27,500 nt of DNA, from positions 609,301 through 636,800 of the forward strand of contig RPFO01000629.1 of NCBI GenBank assembly GCA_009746045.1. Reading direction: 5' to 3'. The position numbers and the translations under genes are program-made. The first letter of the stretch is position 1, and every line of letters begins with the position of its first letter. The notes under the pieces were generated by a model. The model was not told the DNA's origin. It searched no databases and saw nothing but the letters and a program-made list of their open reading frames with translations. Source of the DNA: Mesostigma viride. Its lineage: Eukaryota; Streptophyta; Mesostigmatophyceae; Mesostigmatales; Mesostigmataceae. Shown in pieces: positions 10,401-19,588 of this stretch.

Positions 10401-13400
10401 GTGAGCACATACCCTGCGGTGGACAACATGCCCATGGTAGCGACCGCGGTGCCAAACAGGCCGCCCGTGGGTTCGCCCGTGGCCTGGCGAACGCCGACAC
10501 CACCACAACCATGATTAGCCAGCACAAACACAGCCACAAAGATGGTAGCCAATGCACGCACAGCCACAATAAGGATTCACCAGTGCAAACAACACAGCCG
10601 CCGCAGTGATTATAGATGATGTCAGTCATCACTGGCCTTACATTGGTGGCGTGCGCATCATGGTGTGCTCAAATACGGTGAGTATGCCCAGGTGGCACAC
10701 ACAGATGCGCGTGGGTTTTGTGAGCTAACGCTCGTATTATCTTGTGCTACATTAGTGCGTTAGGGTCAGGGTACATGCCTACATGCCGCTAGCTTTAGAA
10801 CCCACCCACCCACCCACCCACCCACCCACCCACCCACCCACCCACCCACCCACCCACCCACCCACCCACCCACCCACCCACCCACCCACCCACCCACCCA
10901 CCCACCCACCCACCCACCCACCCACCCACCCACCCACCCACCCACCCACCCACCCACCCACCCACCCACCCACCCACCCACCCACCCACCCACCCACCCA
11001 CCCACCCACCCACCCACCCACCCATCCACTACACCGTACTAAAGTAACCACCCACCATGTCCACAAGTCCCGCCGACCGCCCCAGCGCGTGCGACGCGAT
11101 AATCCCCACCGCAATGATCAGCACCGGAAGCGCCGTCGACTCCATGCCCAGGCTCATACCCGCAATGATGTTGGTTGCGTGGCCTGGGGGTGGAGGTGGT
11201 GGTGGAGGTGGGGGTGGGGGTGGGGGTGGGGGTGGGGTGGGGGTGGGGGTGGGGGTGGGGGTGGGGTGGGGGTGGGGTGGGGGTGGGGTGGGGGTGGGGT
11301 GGGGTGGGGGTGGGGTGGGGGTGGGGTGGGGGTGGGGGTGGGGTGGGGTGGGGGTGGGGGTGGGGTGGGGGTGGGGGTGGGGTGGGGGTGGGGGTGGGGG
11401 TGGGGGTGGGGGTGGGGGTGGGGGTGGGGTGGGTTGTTGCGAGTGGAAGTGGGATGGTGGGTAGTGATAGGGGGACAAGGCGTTGGCTAGTATCACGCTG
11501 TTGCAGCCCAGCGCAGAGCAAGCCAGCGCAGGCCAGCATCTAATTTTGACAGAGTGGTAGCAGCGCAGCGGGGCAGAAAAACAGCGGCGCATCAAAAAAG
11601 GAGGGGATCTTGTAACGGCAATTCAAGGGAAGGGGGGAGGGGGGAACGAGAGGATGAGGGGGCAGGCACCCAGCACACGGGGGAATGCAGGCACTAACGA
11701 CAGTCGAGATGATGGAGATGATGAAGGGGGGATAAGAGCGGGGCAAGTGGGCATTGAGAAACCCACACCGACGCGGCATCGCCGGGGCACCACCACCAGG
11801 GGCTACAACCACCTACACAAATATCAACCATGACTGCCAAAGCACAGATGCCAAGCACCATTGTCGAAGCACCGAAGCATCCAAAACACAAAGATGGAAC
11901 CACGGTTGCCTATGCTAGGCCCTGGTGCCACATGCATTGCCGCCCTGCTGCTGTAATCCTCAACCAGCGGCCACCACCGCCAAGGTGCCCAGCGGGAAAG
12001 AGGGGAGGCACAAGAGGGATGTAGCTGTTTGCCATGCCGTGCAACGTGCATGATGCCAGATGTTGTGGGGCGTGCTAGCGGGCCTCAGCCACAGTCACAC
12101 CCCCACCAAAACCCCGTGCGGGGCATCTGTACGTACCGGTGGTGCTGGCTTCCGCCACCCCTCGCACTGGCCGGTACTTGTAGTCAGTGTAATACTGGGC
12201 CACCATCACGAATAGGTAGCCGACGCAGATGCCCACCATGCCACAGCCCGCAAAGTACTTCCAGGCGTCGGGTGCCACGTCCGAGTGCAGCATGAAGCGC
12301 GTGGACTGTGTGTGTGGGGGGGGGGGGGGGGGGGGGATGGGGTGGCAACTTTCTTAGGGGACATAAGACAGGCATTGTGCGTGGGCCCTAGCACCAATGC
12401 TTGTCCACACAATTGCCCATGTGTTCGCACACACAATTGTAAAAACGTACGTGGAAGTATGGGATGCTATGCTGGGAGGCAGACAGAGCAACCGCTGCCA
12501 TGCAGCGACCCACCTGAACGTAATTTGCTCGCCCAACCCATCGCCCCTATATGTAGCAGCCAGCCTGGTTCCACCATGCCGGCTGGTGCCTAGCGCTGGC
12601 TGCACCAGATGGCATGTTGCCTGGTGAGCCCACTTACTATGTGCCCACCATGATGCTTGATGCACAATGGCAGCGTGTCTTTTTCCCGGCGGCATGGCTG
12701 ATTGCCAGCAGCATGCCGCTCCAACCGAGTTGGCACGCTACTGCTGCCGCACGTGGCGGCCTACAGCAGTAGACCAGGCACCCTGCTCACCTGCAAGTCC
12801 TACTCCTGTGAATGACGGGAACGCACGTACAACTTGACACCAGCGCCACGTGTTGCCGTGACGGAATAAAGGCGCCTGCTACTTGCCTCTATAAACCATC
12901 TAAACATCTATAGAACATCTTAGCTCTCAACGTCTATGGACGTATCTCTGGGCACCCTGTGGTGGGAGAGATGTGCCGCTGGTATGGTCTCTGCCGCAAA
13001 GGCTATCCGTCCCATGGAGCTGCGATGCCATGCCCCCAAGCACATTAAGCCACATGGCCACAAAATGACTCGTAGGCCGCATACACAATGACTCACACTG
13101 CCACATACACTGACCCACAAACACCCACACACCGACCAACACGTCCACACGCTGTGACACCTCTGCATGGCCCGCCTCGCTGCCTGTTCCAGCTCATAAG
13201 TCATAGCCCAACATGTTTTTATTGCATACACATAACGCGACATTCTTTAAATACGTACATCGCGCACATACCACAGACATACATCTCACAACACGCATAC
13301 CGCAGATTCGTATACTGATATTGCGACCGTACCGCGATAAATGCGCCAACCGCTAGAGCCACCGCGATGCTGTAACCGCGCTGGAGAATGGCCATCGGAT

Positions 13401-16400
13401 CATCGGCGGGGCCGCCCGGCCCCTTCTTGGCCCCCTTGCCCTTGATGGAGAGCAGGCCGAGGGCGGAGACCACGAGGTCAAAGGAGTGGATCACGAGAGG
13501 GAAGAGGATGAAGCCCGAGGGGTCTGGGGCGCGCAGCAAGACCGGCCAGGCGGGCAGGGGGCCAGGGGGGCAGGGGTGGTGGTGGGATAAGGAGGAAAAG
13601 AGGAAAGGTTAGGTGGACGAGGAGGTACGACAGGGATGTACTCAGTCAGGGTGCTGGTCAGGTGGCCAACAGTGAAGGATGCGCGTTCCACAGCATCTGG
13701 GGTTGAGCAGACGTGGGGGCAGTTGCTTGGGCAAATTTTTGGATACTTATTAGGACAGTTACCTGGGCCATTATTTGGCCCACTGTTTGAGCAGATACCT
13801 GGGTGGAAATTCAAGCCGCTACTTAACTATCATTGAGCACTTTCCTGGACAGGGTTTTAGGCCGGTGCTTGGCACGGGGTATACCTTCAATGCCACATTT
13901 GCGTGCCATGCTGCCACCCAGGATCATTGCGCTGATAACCTCCGCGCTGATGCTCTCAAACAGGTCCGCCCCGCGCGCCGCGCAGTCACCCACGTTGTCA
14001 CCCACCTGGGCGTGGGGCAAGGGGGCAGGGGCGGGTGGGAAGGGAAAACGTGGCCAGGGGGCAGGGGGGGGGAGGGAGGGAGGAGGGGGAAGAAAGGTGT
14101 GTTAGTAAAACACGGGTGAGAGGAGGGAAGGTGTGAGATGAGGGAAAAGACGGGAGAAGAAAAAAGTGAAACGGATGAGGGAAGGAGAGAAGGGAAATTA
14201 AGCAGGCCAACAGCCTTGTGGCGCTGCGGGGAGGTGAAACAGAGCCAGATGCGACGACGATGCACTCATCTTCACGTGTGCCAGAAGAACAAAAGCATCC
14301 AGCATCTAGTTTGGCTACCTCAACATCATGTTCATGCTAGCAACGGATGGACGCCAGCAAACCCACTGCATGCCATAAACCCAGGTCTTGGAGGAAACCA
14401 GCCCTTAACGCCAAACTTGTCAGCCCCACGCCCGCCCCACCCTGCGTCCATCGGTCGGCTCCCGACTTTGTCCCGCTGCCGGCCACCCAGACACATCCAC
14501 GCAAATGCCAGAAAAAAAAAAACAGCGCCAGGCCAGCAGCAAAGCCTACTAGCTCGCAAGGCAACTGTTCAGGTGGGTTGGCCTCCGACTTCTGGGCTTT
14601 GAACACACAGCAAGGCCAAGTGCTTCCATTTGTGGCCTGAACTCGTTTGCATCTGCAGACCAGTGCTACTATCACGATAAAGCCATGGCAACTAGCCCAT
14701 AAGAAAACGACGGTCACAGCACTTTTCTCTAGAGCTTGTGAAGTACTCTAGTAAAATGTTGGCTCTCGATCAGCCCATTTCTACACACAGGTCGCCACAC
14801 CCCTGTTGGTGTGCCCTTCTCTTGCCTGTGTGCCCCGCCCCTCAGGCCACGCCCATCACACGGCGCGCACTCTCCCCCATACAATACTAGTGATAGCAGC
14901 GACGTTGAGACAACCAAAAACCGTCCAGCCACTCCTCTCACCAGGTCGGCGATCACCGCGGGGTTGCGGGGGTCGTCCTCAGGGATACCTGCCTCCACCT
15001 TGCCCACCAGGTCCGCGCCCACGTCAGCCGCCTTGGTGTAAATGCCGCCGCCCAGTTGGGCAAACAGCGCCACGAAGGAGGCGCCAAAGCCAAAACCAAC
15101 GAGCAGCAGTGGCACTGGCGCGTGTGGCGTGGTGGCAGGCATGCAGGTGTAGGGTGTGCGGGGGAGGGGGTGGGGGGAGGGGGTGGGGGAGTGGGGAGTG
15201 GGGAGGGGGGAGGGGGAGGGGGGAGGGGGGCGCATGAGGCGGACGCCACCCACCATAACACGTGCAACCAGGGGGGGAACACGAGAGGGCGGGTTCCGAA
15301 GTGGTCAGCACACATGGGTGCATGTATGCCCAGAGGCCCTTCAGTCATCCAACCGTATGATATTCCATGCTAATCACAAGGTCGTAGCCTATGGCCCTGG
15401 CGCCACAGGACAGATGCATTGAACGTAAATCATGGCGCGCGAGCGCGCATGGTTGGAGACAAACTGGGGCACATGCAACAGCCGCAACAGTTGCCACGAT
15501 AAGGCCAGCACTGCTCGCCCCCTGGCATGCTGGCATTCGCCATTCCTATGCTAGGTACTTGCGTTGCATGACCACACACTCACACACACACGCACACACG
15601 CACACACGCACACACGCACACACGCACACACGCACACACGCACACACGCACACACGCACACACGCACACACGCACACACGCACACACGCACACACGCACA
15701 CACGCACACACGCACACACGCACACACGCACACACGCACACACGCACACACGCACACACGCACACACGCACACACGCACACACGCACACACGCACACACG
15801 CACACACGCACACACGCACACACGCACACACGCACACACGCACACACGCACACACGCACACACGCACACACGCACACACGCACACACGCACACACGCACA
15901 CACGCACACACGCACACACGCACACACGCACACACGCACACACGCACACACGCACACACGCACACACGCACACACGCACACACGCACACACACACTCGCA
16001 TTGCTTCGCCTCACACAGGTCACAGCTTTCCTCATCCACGTGCTATCGCTGCATGATGAAACGCGCACCACCTGACCTGTGTGGCCACGCTCCCTGGGTA
16101 GCAATCAATCCCTCGCTCGTGCCTGGCGGGCAAACTTTCCTGTCCCTGGCTCTGGGCTAAAAAATGACAAGCGCCAGCCTACAGAATAAAAAGAAACAGA
16201 AAAACAAAAAAGCTCTTTGCAGAAATGTACCACAACTTCATTGCCCCCTGATGTGTGCCACATCGATGCAGACACCCCTGTGGCAAGTAATTGCTGCCTC
16301 CCCAAGCCCCCACACCCTGGTTGGCTTTCAAGCCACCCCTAGCAGGTCTGCGGGCATGCCCCCCCCGGCTCACCATCGGTGACCTTGATGGCGTGCGGCA

Positions 16401-19308
16401 TGCCCACTTGAAAGAAGGCGTGCATGGACACGTAGAGCGAGGCCACGCCCAGCACTGTCATCGCCACCACCAGCAGCGCCGCAAAGCCACCAGCGCGTGC
16501 CGCCACCTGTCAGCGGGGGAGGGGCCGAGGAAGCAGCAAAGGTGTGGTGGCAGCACACAGTGCAGATGCGGGTCAGCAGACAACAATAGAGTGCAGCCAT
16601 GGAGCCAACCATGAGGATGGCAAACAGCGGGCTTACGATGTACGAATGCTTAAAGCAAACATAAGGACTGTTTGATGTACAACCCCCATATCCCTGCTAG
16701 TCGCCATTTCTCCCCTATCCCTCCTATCTCACAGAGTCCTATCCCCCCTATTCCCCCTATCCACCCTATCCCACACATCCCCTTCAAACAAAAGTCTTGT
16801 ATATCGCCAGGCGGCGCCACCCACCTGCAGCGCCTCCCTGGCAGACCTCCTCGCAGCGGCGGCTACGCGCACGTTGGCGCGCACGGACATCCACATGCCC
16901 ACGTAACCCGCCACACCGGAGCAGAGCGCACCAAACAGGAAGGAGGCGCCCGTAACGGCAGCAAGCGTGGAGCTGGAGGGGACAGGCAGGGGAGGGTGAG
17001 CCGGATGCATGGGGGGCGCGGGGGGGGGGAGTCATGGGTTCGGAATGACAACCAATACAGCACGACCACTCGAAAGTGACTAGTGCAGGACCACCACTAG
17101 CCAAGACCACAAGGGACTGCCATTACCATGACACTTTTGACAACCAGGCACTGACCAGAAGATGGCCACCTTCTCCCCTCCACTCAGGCACAGCATTGCC
17201 ACATCCTTGCATGCCCATCAGCATAGCCTTGGGCAACATGACGTGGGAGTCCCGCATCTCATCATCATCACCAGTACAAACCGTAGCGTGCCAACCCATA
17301 ATCACACAGCGGCTCATGTCAGGCTGCATGACAACGAGGTGGGTACACCTCGCTCGCGTGGCCCTCACCTCATCACCGTCTTACCCCATCTCCCCACTGG
17401 TGCCCTTTCCCACTTTTCCCCTGGGTCCCCTTCTTCCCCTTTTCCCCTTTTCCCCTTTTCCCCTTTTCCCCTTTTCCCCTTTTCCCCTTTTCCCCTTGTC
17501 CCCTTGTCCCCTTGTCCCCCTTTCCCCCTTGTCCCCTTGTCCCCTTGTCCCCTTGTCCCCTTGTCCCCTTGTCCCCTTGTCCCCTTGTCCCCTTGTCCCC
17601 TTGTCCCCTTGTCCCCTTGTCCCCTTGTCCCCTTGTCCCCTTGTCCCCTTGTCCCCTTGTCCCCTTGTCCCCTTGTCCCCTTTTCCCCTTGTCCCCTTGT
17701 CCCCTTGTCCCCTTTTCCCCTTTTCCCCTTTTCCCCTTGTCCACTTTCCACCCTCAGGCCCCTTGGCCCCTTGGCCCGTTGCCCCCCTTCACCCCCCTGT
17801 GCCCCTAATCTCCTGCCCCCCTACCGCGTGATGCCGGCGGCCTGTTGCTCCACGGTGGTGCGGCGGAACATGTACACGCCCACGATGGCGGCGCCCACCA
17901 CCCAGGACATCTTGGCAATGCTGCCGTACTGCGTGCGGATGAAGCCCTCCGCGCCCTCGCGGATGGCAGCCGAAATCTGCTTGGCGACGGCAAGGGGGCC
18001 AGCAACCAGGGGTAGTAGGTGGGTGAGGTTGGTGGGTGAGTAGGTTAGTGGGGATTGGGGAAGGGGGGGGGGGGGGGAGAGGGGGAGGGTATGGACAGGC
18101 AAATGGGCAAGGAATGCGGTCGGAACGCAAGGAGGGATAAAAATTCCCAGGACGTGAGGCCACACGATGAGCCATGAGGCTGTCACAGATGAAGCACACT
18201 TGTGCACATCTCCGCATGCCTGCCCACGCGTGACGTGAGGTTGGCACAGCCCCAGGGGCACACGGCCACCCAGCTCAGGCAAGCCTCACCCACCTCGGGT
18301 TACAAGGGTCCGCTGCCAGATTCCCCTTCCCGGCCACAAGTGTGCAACGGATGGTGTACGTCACCATCCAACACGCCATGTATTACGTAGCTATGCAAAC
18401 ATGGCAGCGCCGTGAAGACCCCACCCAAACCGTGGCAGCAGTTCACAGCACGGCAAGAGGACGGCTGCATGATAGAGGAATACTTCTTGCGCAATACAGA
18501 CAATGGAAAAGGCCTGCAGCCACAGGGACCCTGGCCATGTGACACCTCCGCCTGCATCTGTGGCAACAAGGTACCACATGGCCGACAGAAGCGAAGAGGC
18601 AGTTGGGACAGAAGGGCACTGAGCCCAGGCATAGCATGGTCTGCCTGCGCCCACAGCGCGCGATGACGCGCCAAGAAGGAGATGATGGGGTACAAAAAGC
18701 ATGGTTAAGTCTCTGCCACCGCATTTATTGTGAAGTCTCTGCCCAGTGATTATTGTGAAGGCTCTGCCACAGTGATTATTGTGAAGGCTCTGCCACAGTG
18801 ATTATTGTGAAGGCTCTGCAAGACTGTTTACTGTAAAGGCTCTGATGCCCTTGTGCCGCCCGTCTCCACGCCACCTTGCACACATCCATTATGCGGTGCC
18901 CCATACTTCACGCGTCCATTCACCCCACCCTTGCGTCCTCACCTACCACCCCTGCGCCCTCGCCTAGCGCTGTTCAACCCTGTTTTCTCATTACACCATC
19001 CATCATGCGGTGCCCTATACCTCGCGCATCCATTGTTAATAGCATCCCCCTGTCCCCTCACCTCACACATCCATCCGCAAACACATTGGCCCTCACCTAC
19101 CACATCCATGAACAAAGAGACCTGTCCCCTTACCTCCCGCATCTCCGGCGGCCCCTCATCCTTGGCGAGCACCCATCGCGCCAAGTAGGACGCGAACAGG
19201 AGGCAGGCCCAGCCGATCAGGAAGACAAGGATGAGCACCGAAGAGCACTGGGCGGCCAGGTACAGCTGGCCCACGCACAGGGCCGCCAACAGAAGCACGT
19301 AGACACGG
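4365..19308 (-). CDS. Membrane H+-translocating inorganic pyrophosphatase, type II (K+-independent), about 15 exons
   Basis: The product hydrolyses pyrophosphate and pumps protons across an endomembrane (Golgi or vacuole-like for plant AVP2 relatives). In transcript order the exons are 19308-19134, 17976-17825, 16972-16825, 16506-16374, 15114-14942, 14005-13885, 13523-13333, 12305-12137, 11183-11056, 10483-10315, 9828-9722, 7702-7550, 6790-6643, 5748-5510 and 4451-4365. Every junction has GT..AG ends with matching phase. The sum is 2293 nt, about 763 residues, against roughly 800 for AVP2-type enzymes, so about 40 N-terminal residues are missing. Family signatures are present: [11 protein letters not shown] (exon 5), [16 protein letters not shown] (6), DNAGGIVEM (10), [10 protein letters not shown] (11), [12 protein letters not shown] and [10 protein letters not shown] (14). 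The Lys in GNTTK, where K+-dependent enzymes have Ala, marks the K+-independent class. The enzyme's identity is near certain; exact ends of exons 1 and 5 are slightly less so. Introns occupy about 85% of the locus. Confidence 0.96.
5510..5748 (-). CDS. Pyrophosphatase exon 14: C-terminal catalytic motif
   Basis: Encodes [56 protein letters not shown] and [12 protein letters not shown]. It contains the last set of catalytic Asp and Lys residues. Donor AAG|GTGCGT, phase 0. Confidence 0.97.
6643..6790 (-). CDS. Pyrophosphatase exon 13
   Basis: Encodes [32 protein letters not shown] and [16 protein letters not shown], a conserved run of type II enzymes. Donor GTTG|GTGCGT, phase 1. Confidence 0.96.
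7403..7432. repeat. Poly(C) run of 30, intron 12
   Basis: Thirty consecutive C on the + strand, thus poly(G) in the pyrophosphatase pre-mRNA, about 120 nt past the donor of exon 12. Run length may be uncertain in the assembly. Confidence 0.95.
7550..7702 (-). CDS. Pyrophosphatase exon 12
   Basis: Encodes [20 protein letters not shown], a helix ([17 protein letters not shown]) and KSAQEVVNE; 51 codons exactly. Donor GAG|GTGAGG. Confidence 0.95.
7855..9036. repeat. 37-bp minisatellite, 32 copies, in intron 11
   Basis: I counted 32 tandem units of 37 bp, each starting TATATTTCATATGGTACACT and ending GGGCTAG or GGGCCAG. Unit 2 is 1 bp short; otherwise the period is exact. Two main subtypes differ at the ATACTAC versus TTACCAC/TTACTAC position. 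It is AT-rich, unlike the surrounding GC-rich introns, and contains a CATATG palindrome in each unit. Confidence 0.98.
9722..9828 (-). CDS. Pyrophosphatase exon 11: K+-independence determinant
   Basis: Encodes [20 protein letters not shown] and [10 protein letters not shown]. The Lys directly after GNTT is the residue that replaces Ala in K+-independent H+-PPases, so this exon assigns the ion-dependence class. The next intron (9721-7703) holds the 37-bp minisatellite. Confidence 0.96.
9990..10053. repeat. Short direct repeat in intron 10
   Basis: The 16-nt string AGAATAAACTGGTGGC occurs twice in immediate succession near 10020-10052. The surrounding 9829-10314 intron shows no gene. Confidence 0.7.
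10315..10483 (-). CDS. Pyrophosphatase exon 10: DNAGGIVEM motif
   Basis: Encodes [18 protein letters not shown] and [14 protein letters not shown] followed by QPEEVRTVT. The acidic and Asn residues here line the active site in the family. Donor ACCG|GTGAGT, phase 1. Confidence 0.96.
10801..11024. repeat. (CCCA)56 microsatellite, intron 9
   Basis: 224 bp of perfect CCCA units on the + strand, read as (TGGG)n in the pyrophosphatase pre-mRNA, starting 31 nt downstream of the exon 9 donor. Frames through it are Thr-His-Pro-Pro or Gly-Gly-Trp-Val repeats and are not genes. Confidence 0.98.
11056..11183 (-). CDS. Pyrophosphatase exon 9, flanked by complementary repeats
   Basis: Encodes [20 protein letters not shown] and a helix to SAGLVDM. 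It is 128 nt long, not a multiple of three. The CCCCCA-type array abuts its acceptor and the TGGG array begins 31 nt past its donor (sense-strand reading). Confidence 0.94.
11186..11434. repeat. GGGGGT/GGGGT array, intron 8
   Basis: About 250 bp of mixed GGGGGT and GGGGT units. On the sense strand of the pyrophosphatase gene it is C-rich and runs straight into the exon 9 acceptor, acting as its polypyrimidine tract. Strong G-quadruplex potential on the + strand. Confidence 0.96.
12137..12305 (-). CDS. Pyrophosphatase exon 8
   Basis: Encodes [18 protein letters not shown], a helix, and [12 protein letters not shown], ending ACCG|GTACGT. On the sense strand the acceptor follows poly-C plus CACACACAG. 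Confidence 0.94.
12316..12336. repeat. Poly(G) run, intron 7 acceptor side
   Basis: A run of 21 G on the + strand, thus poly(C) just upstream of the exon 8 acceptor in the sense direction, separated from it by CACACACAG. Confidence 0.9.
13333..13523 (-). CDS. Pyrophosphatase exon 7
   Basis: Encodes [20 protein letters not shown], then a Gly/Lys-rich loop ([10 protein letters not shown]) and [13 protein letters not shown]. The loop is a variable region of type II enzymes. Donor GCG|GTACGG, phase 0. Confidence 0.95.
13885..14005 (-). CDS. Pyrophosphatase exon 6: second catalytic motif
   Basis: Encodes [18 protein letters not shown] and the following helix to IE. Ends GAAG|GTATAC in phase 1, and the next exon supplies AC to make Asp. 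This matches the IED-PSGF junction of the family. Confidence 0.96.
14942..15114 (-). CDS. Pyrophosphatase exon 5: catalytic [10 protein letters not shown] motif
   Basis: Encodes [40 protein letters not shown] and [14 protein letters not shown]. These hold the acidic and Lys residues that bind Mg-pyrophosphate in the family. The acceptor is preceded by a long C-rich tract on the sense strand. Confidence 0.96.
15139..15235. repeat. GGGGGA/GGGGT-rich tract, intron 4 acceptor side
   Basis: G-rich imperfect repeat on the + strand, C/T-rich on the sense strand, lying just before the exon 5 acceptor. Similar imperfect tracts precede the acceptors of exon 6 (about 14010-14095) and exon 7 (about 13525-13580). 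Confidence 0.85.
15580..15994. repeat. (CGCACACA)n array, about 51 copies, intron 4
   Basis: About 410 bp of an 8-bp unit, CGCACACA, almost perfect. It is a strict purine-pyrimidine alternation throughout. All six frames are open through it and give Thr-His or Cys-Val repeats, which I do not regard as genes. Confidence 0.98.
16374..16506 (-). CDS. Pyrophosphatase exon 4
   Basis: Begins [14 protein letters not shown] and covers one membrane helix plus a variable loop. Ends GATG|GTGAGC in phase 1, so the last base forms Val with the next exon. Confidence 0.92.
16670..16790. repeat. Imperfect CCTAT/CCCCTAT repeats, intron 3
   Basis: Loose repeats of TATCCC- and CCTATCC-like units between the exon 3 donor and the exon 4 acceptor. 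The rest of the intron shows nothing else. Confidence 0.7.
16825..16972 (-). CDS. Pyrophosphatase exon 3
   Basis: Contains [19 protein letters not shown] followed by [19 protein letters not shown], strongly conserved across plant and bacterial H+-PPases. Ends at GCAG|GTGGGT in phase 0. Confidence 0.95.
17413..17745. repeat. CCCCTTGT / CCCCTTTT octamer array, intron 2
   Basis: About 330 bp of 8-bp units. The outer units are mainly CCCCTTTT and the central block CCCCTTGT, so the G/T variant is spatially clustered. Sense-strand reading is GGGGACAA. Frames through it are Pro-Leu-Ser-Pro-Cys or Lys-Gly-Thr-Arg-Gly-Gln repeats and are not genes. Confidence 0.97.
17825..17976 (-). CDS. Pyrophosphatase exon 2
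   Basis: Contains [17 protein letters not shown], the conserved cytosolic segment after the first helix, then the second helix and a linker containing QQAAG. The donor ACGCG|GTAGGG leaves phase 2, which the next exon completes to Arg. Confidence 0.93.
18709..18845. repeat. 26-bp tandem repeat, about five copies, intron 1
   Basis: Units of the form GTGATTATTGTGAAGGCTCT plus GCCACA. The central copies are identical and the outer ones diverged. It lies in the intron between pyrophosphatase exons 1 and 2. Confidence 0.9.
18870..19110. repeat. Imperfect direct duplication in intron 1
   Basis: A segment beginning near 18885 (CCATTATGCGGTGCCCCATA) recurs near 19001 (CCATCATGCGGTGCCCTATA), each followed by a CGC-TCCATT motif. 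A CCTCACCTACCAC motif also recurs within the region. The copies are about 115 bp apart. Confidence 0.75.
19134..19308 (-). CDS. Pyrophosphatase exon 1 (first confident): first helix
   Basis: Encodes a hydrophobic helix ([10 protein letters not shown], then [15 protein letters not shown]) ending in the conserved [14 protein letters not shown] segment; the donor is GAG|GTAAGG. The acceptor is set at CCCAG because a pyrimidine-rich stretch precedes it. An alternative CAG 29 nt upstream (exon start 19337) keeps the same frame. Confidence 0.85.
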
Positions 19309-19415
19309 CTGGGGATTGCAGCAAACAGGGACAGGGACTGCGCAGCCAGGTGATCACGTCACGAGGACAAAAATAGATTATCGGTGGTCAGAAAATCTTA
19401 TTATGATAAACACAC

Positions 19416-19588
19416 AGTCTTGGTCTAGAGTTCCCGCCCTGTGCGGATATTGGCCATTTCAAATTAATGATGGGAGCATGGGGGCATGTTAACGACGCAA
19501 ACCGGACACGCGAGCCGGGTGACAGGCGTCCAGAAACAGCCCGGTGAAATAATAGTAAAAAGGCCGGGATGGCAGATTGCGCACGCAT
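19416..19588 (-). CDS. Possible first exon of the pyrophosphatase gene
   Basis: An ATG-led open stretch (MRAQSAIPAF...) of 57 codons plus 2 nt could end at a GTGTGT donor and join in phase to the exon starting at 19308 across an intron of about 107 nt. The resulting protein would be about 820 aa, close to family size. The N-terminal tail is poorly conserved in this family, so homology gives no support. The true first exon may lie further upstream. Confidence 0.25.

Noticed and set aside
10766-11600. Open frames of Thr-His-Pro-Pro, Gly-Gly-Trp-Val and Gly-Val-Gly-Trp repeats
   Set aside because: They are translations of the CCCA and GGGGGT microsatellites inside pyrophosphatase introns.
15391-16160. 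Thr-His-Ala-His and Cys-Val-Arg-Val repeat frames on both strands
   Set aside because: All frames are open across the CGCACACA array, so openness carries no information.
17076-18043. Pro/Leu/Ser/Cys-rich frames of up to 293 codons
   Set aside because: They cover the CCCCTTGT array and the antisense of exon 2; no domain or independent splice support.
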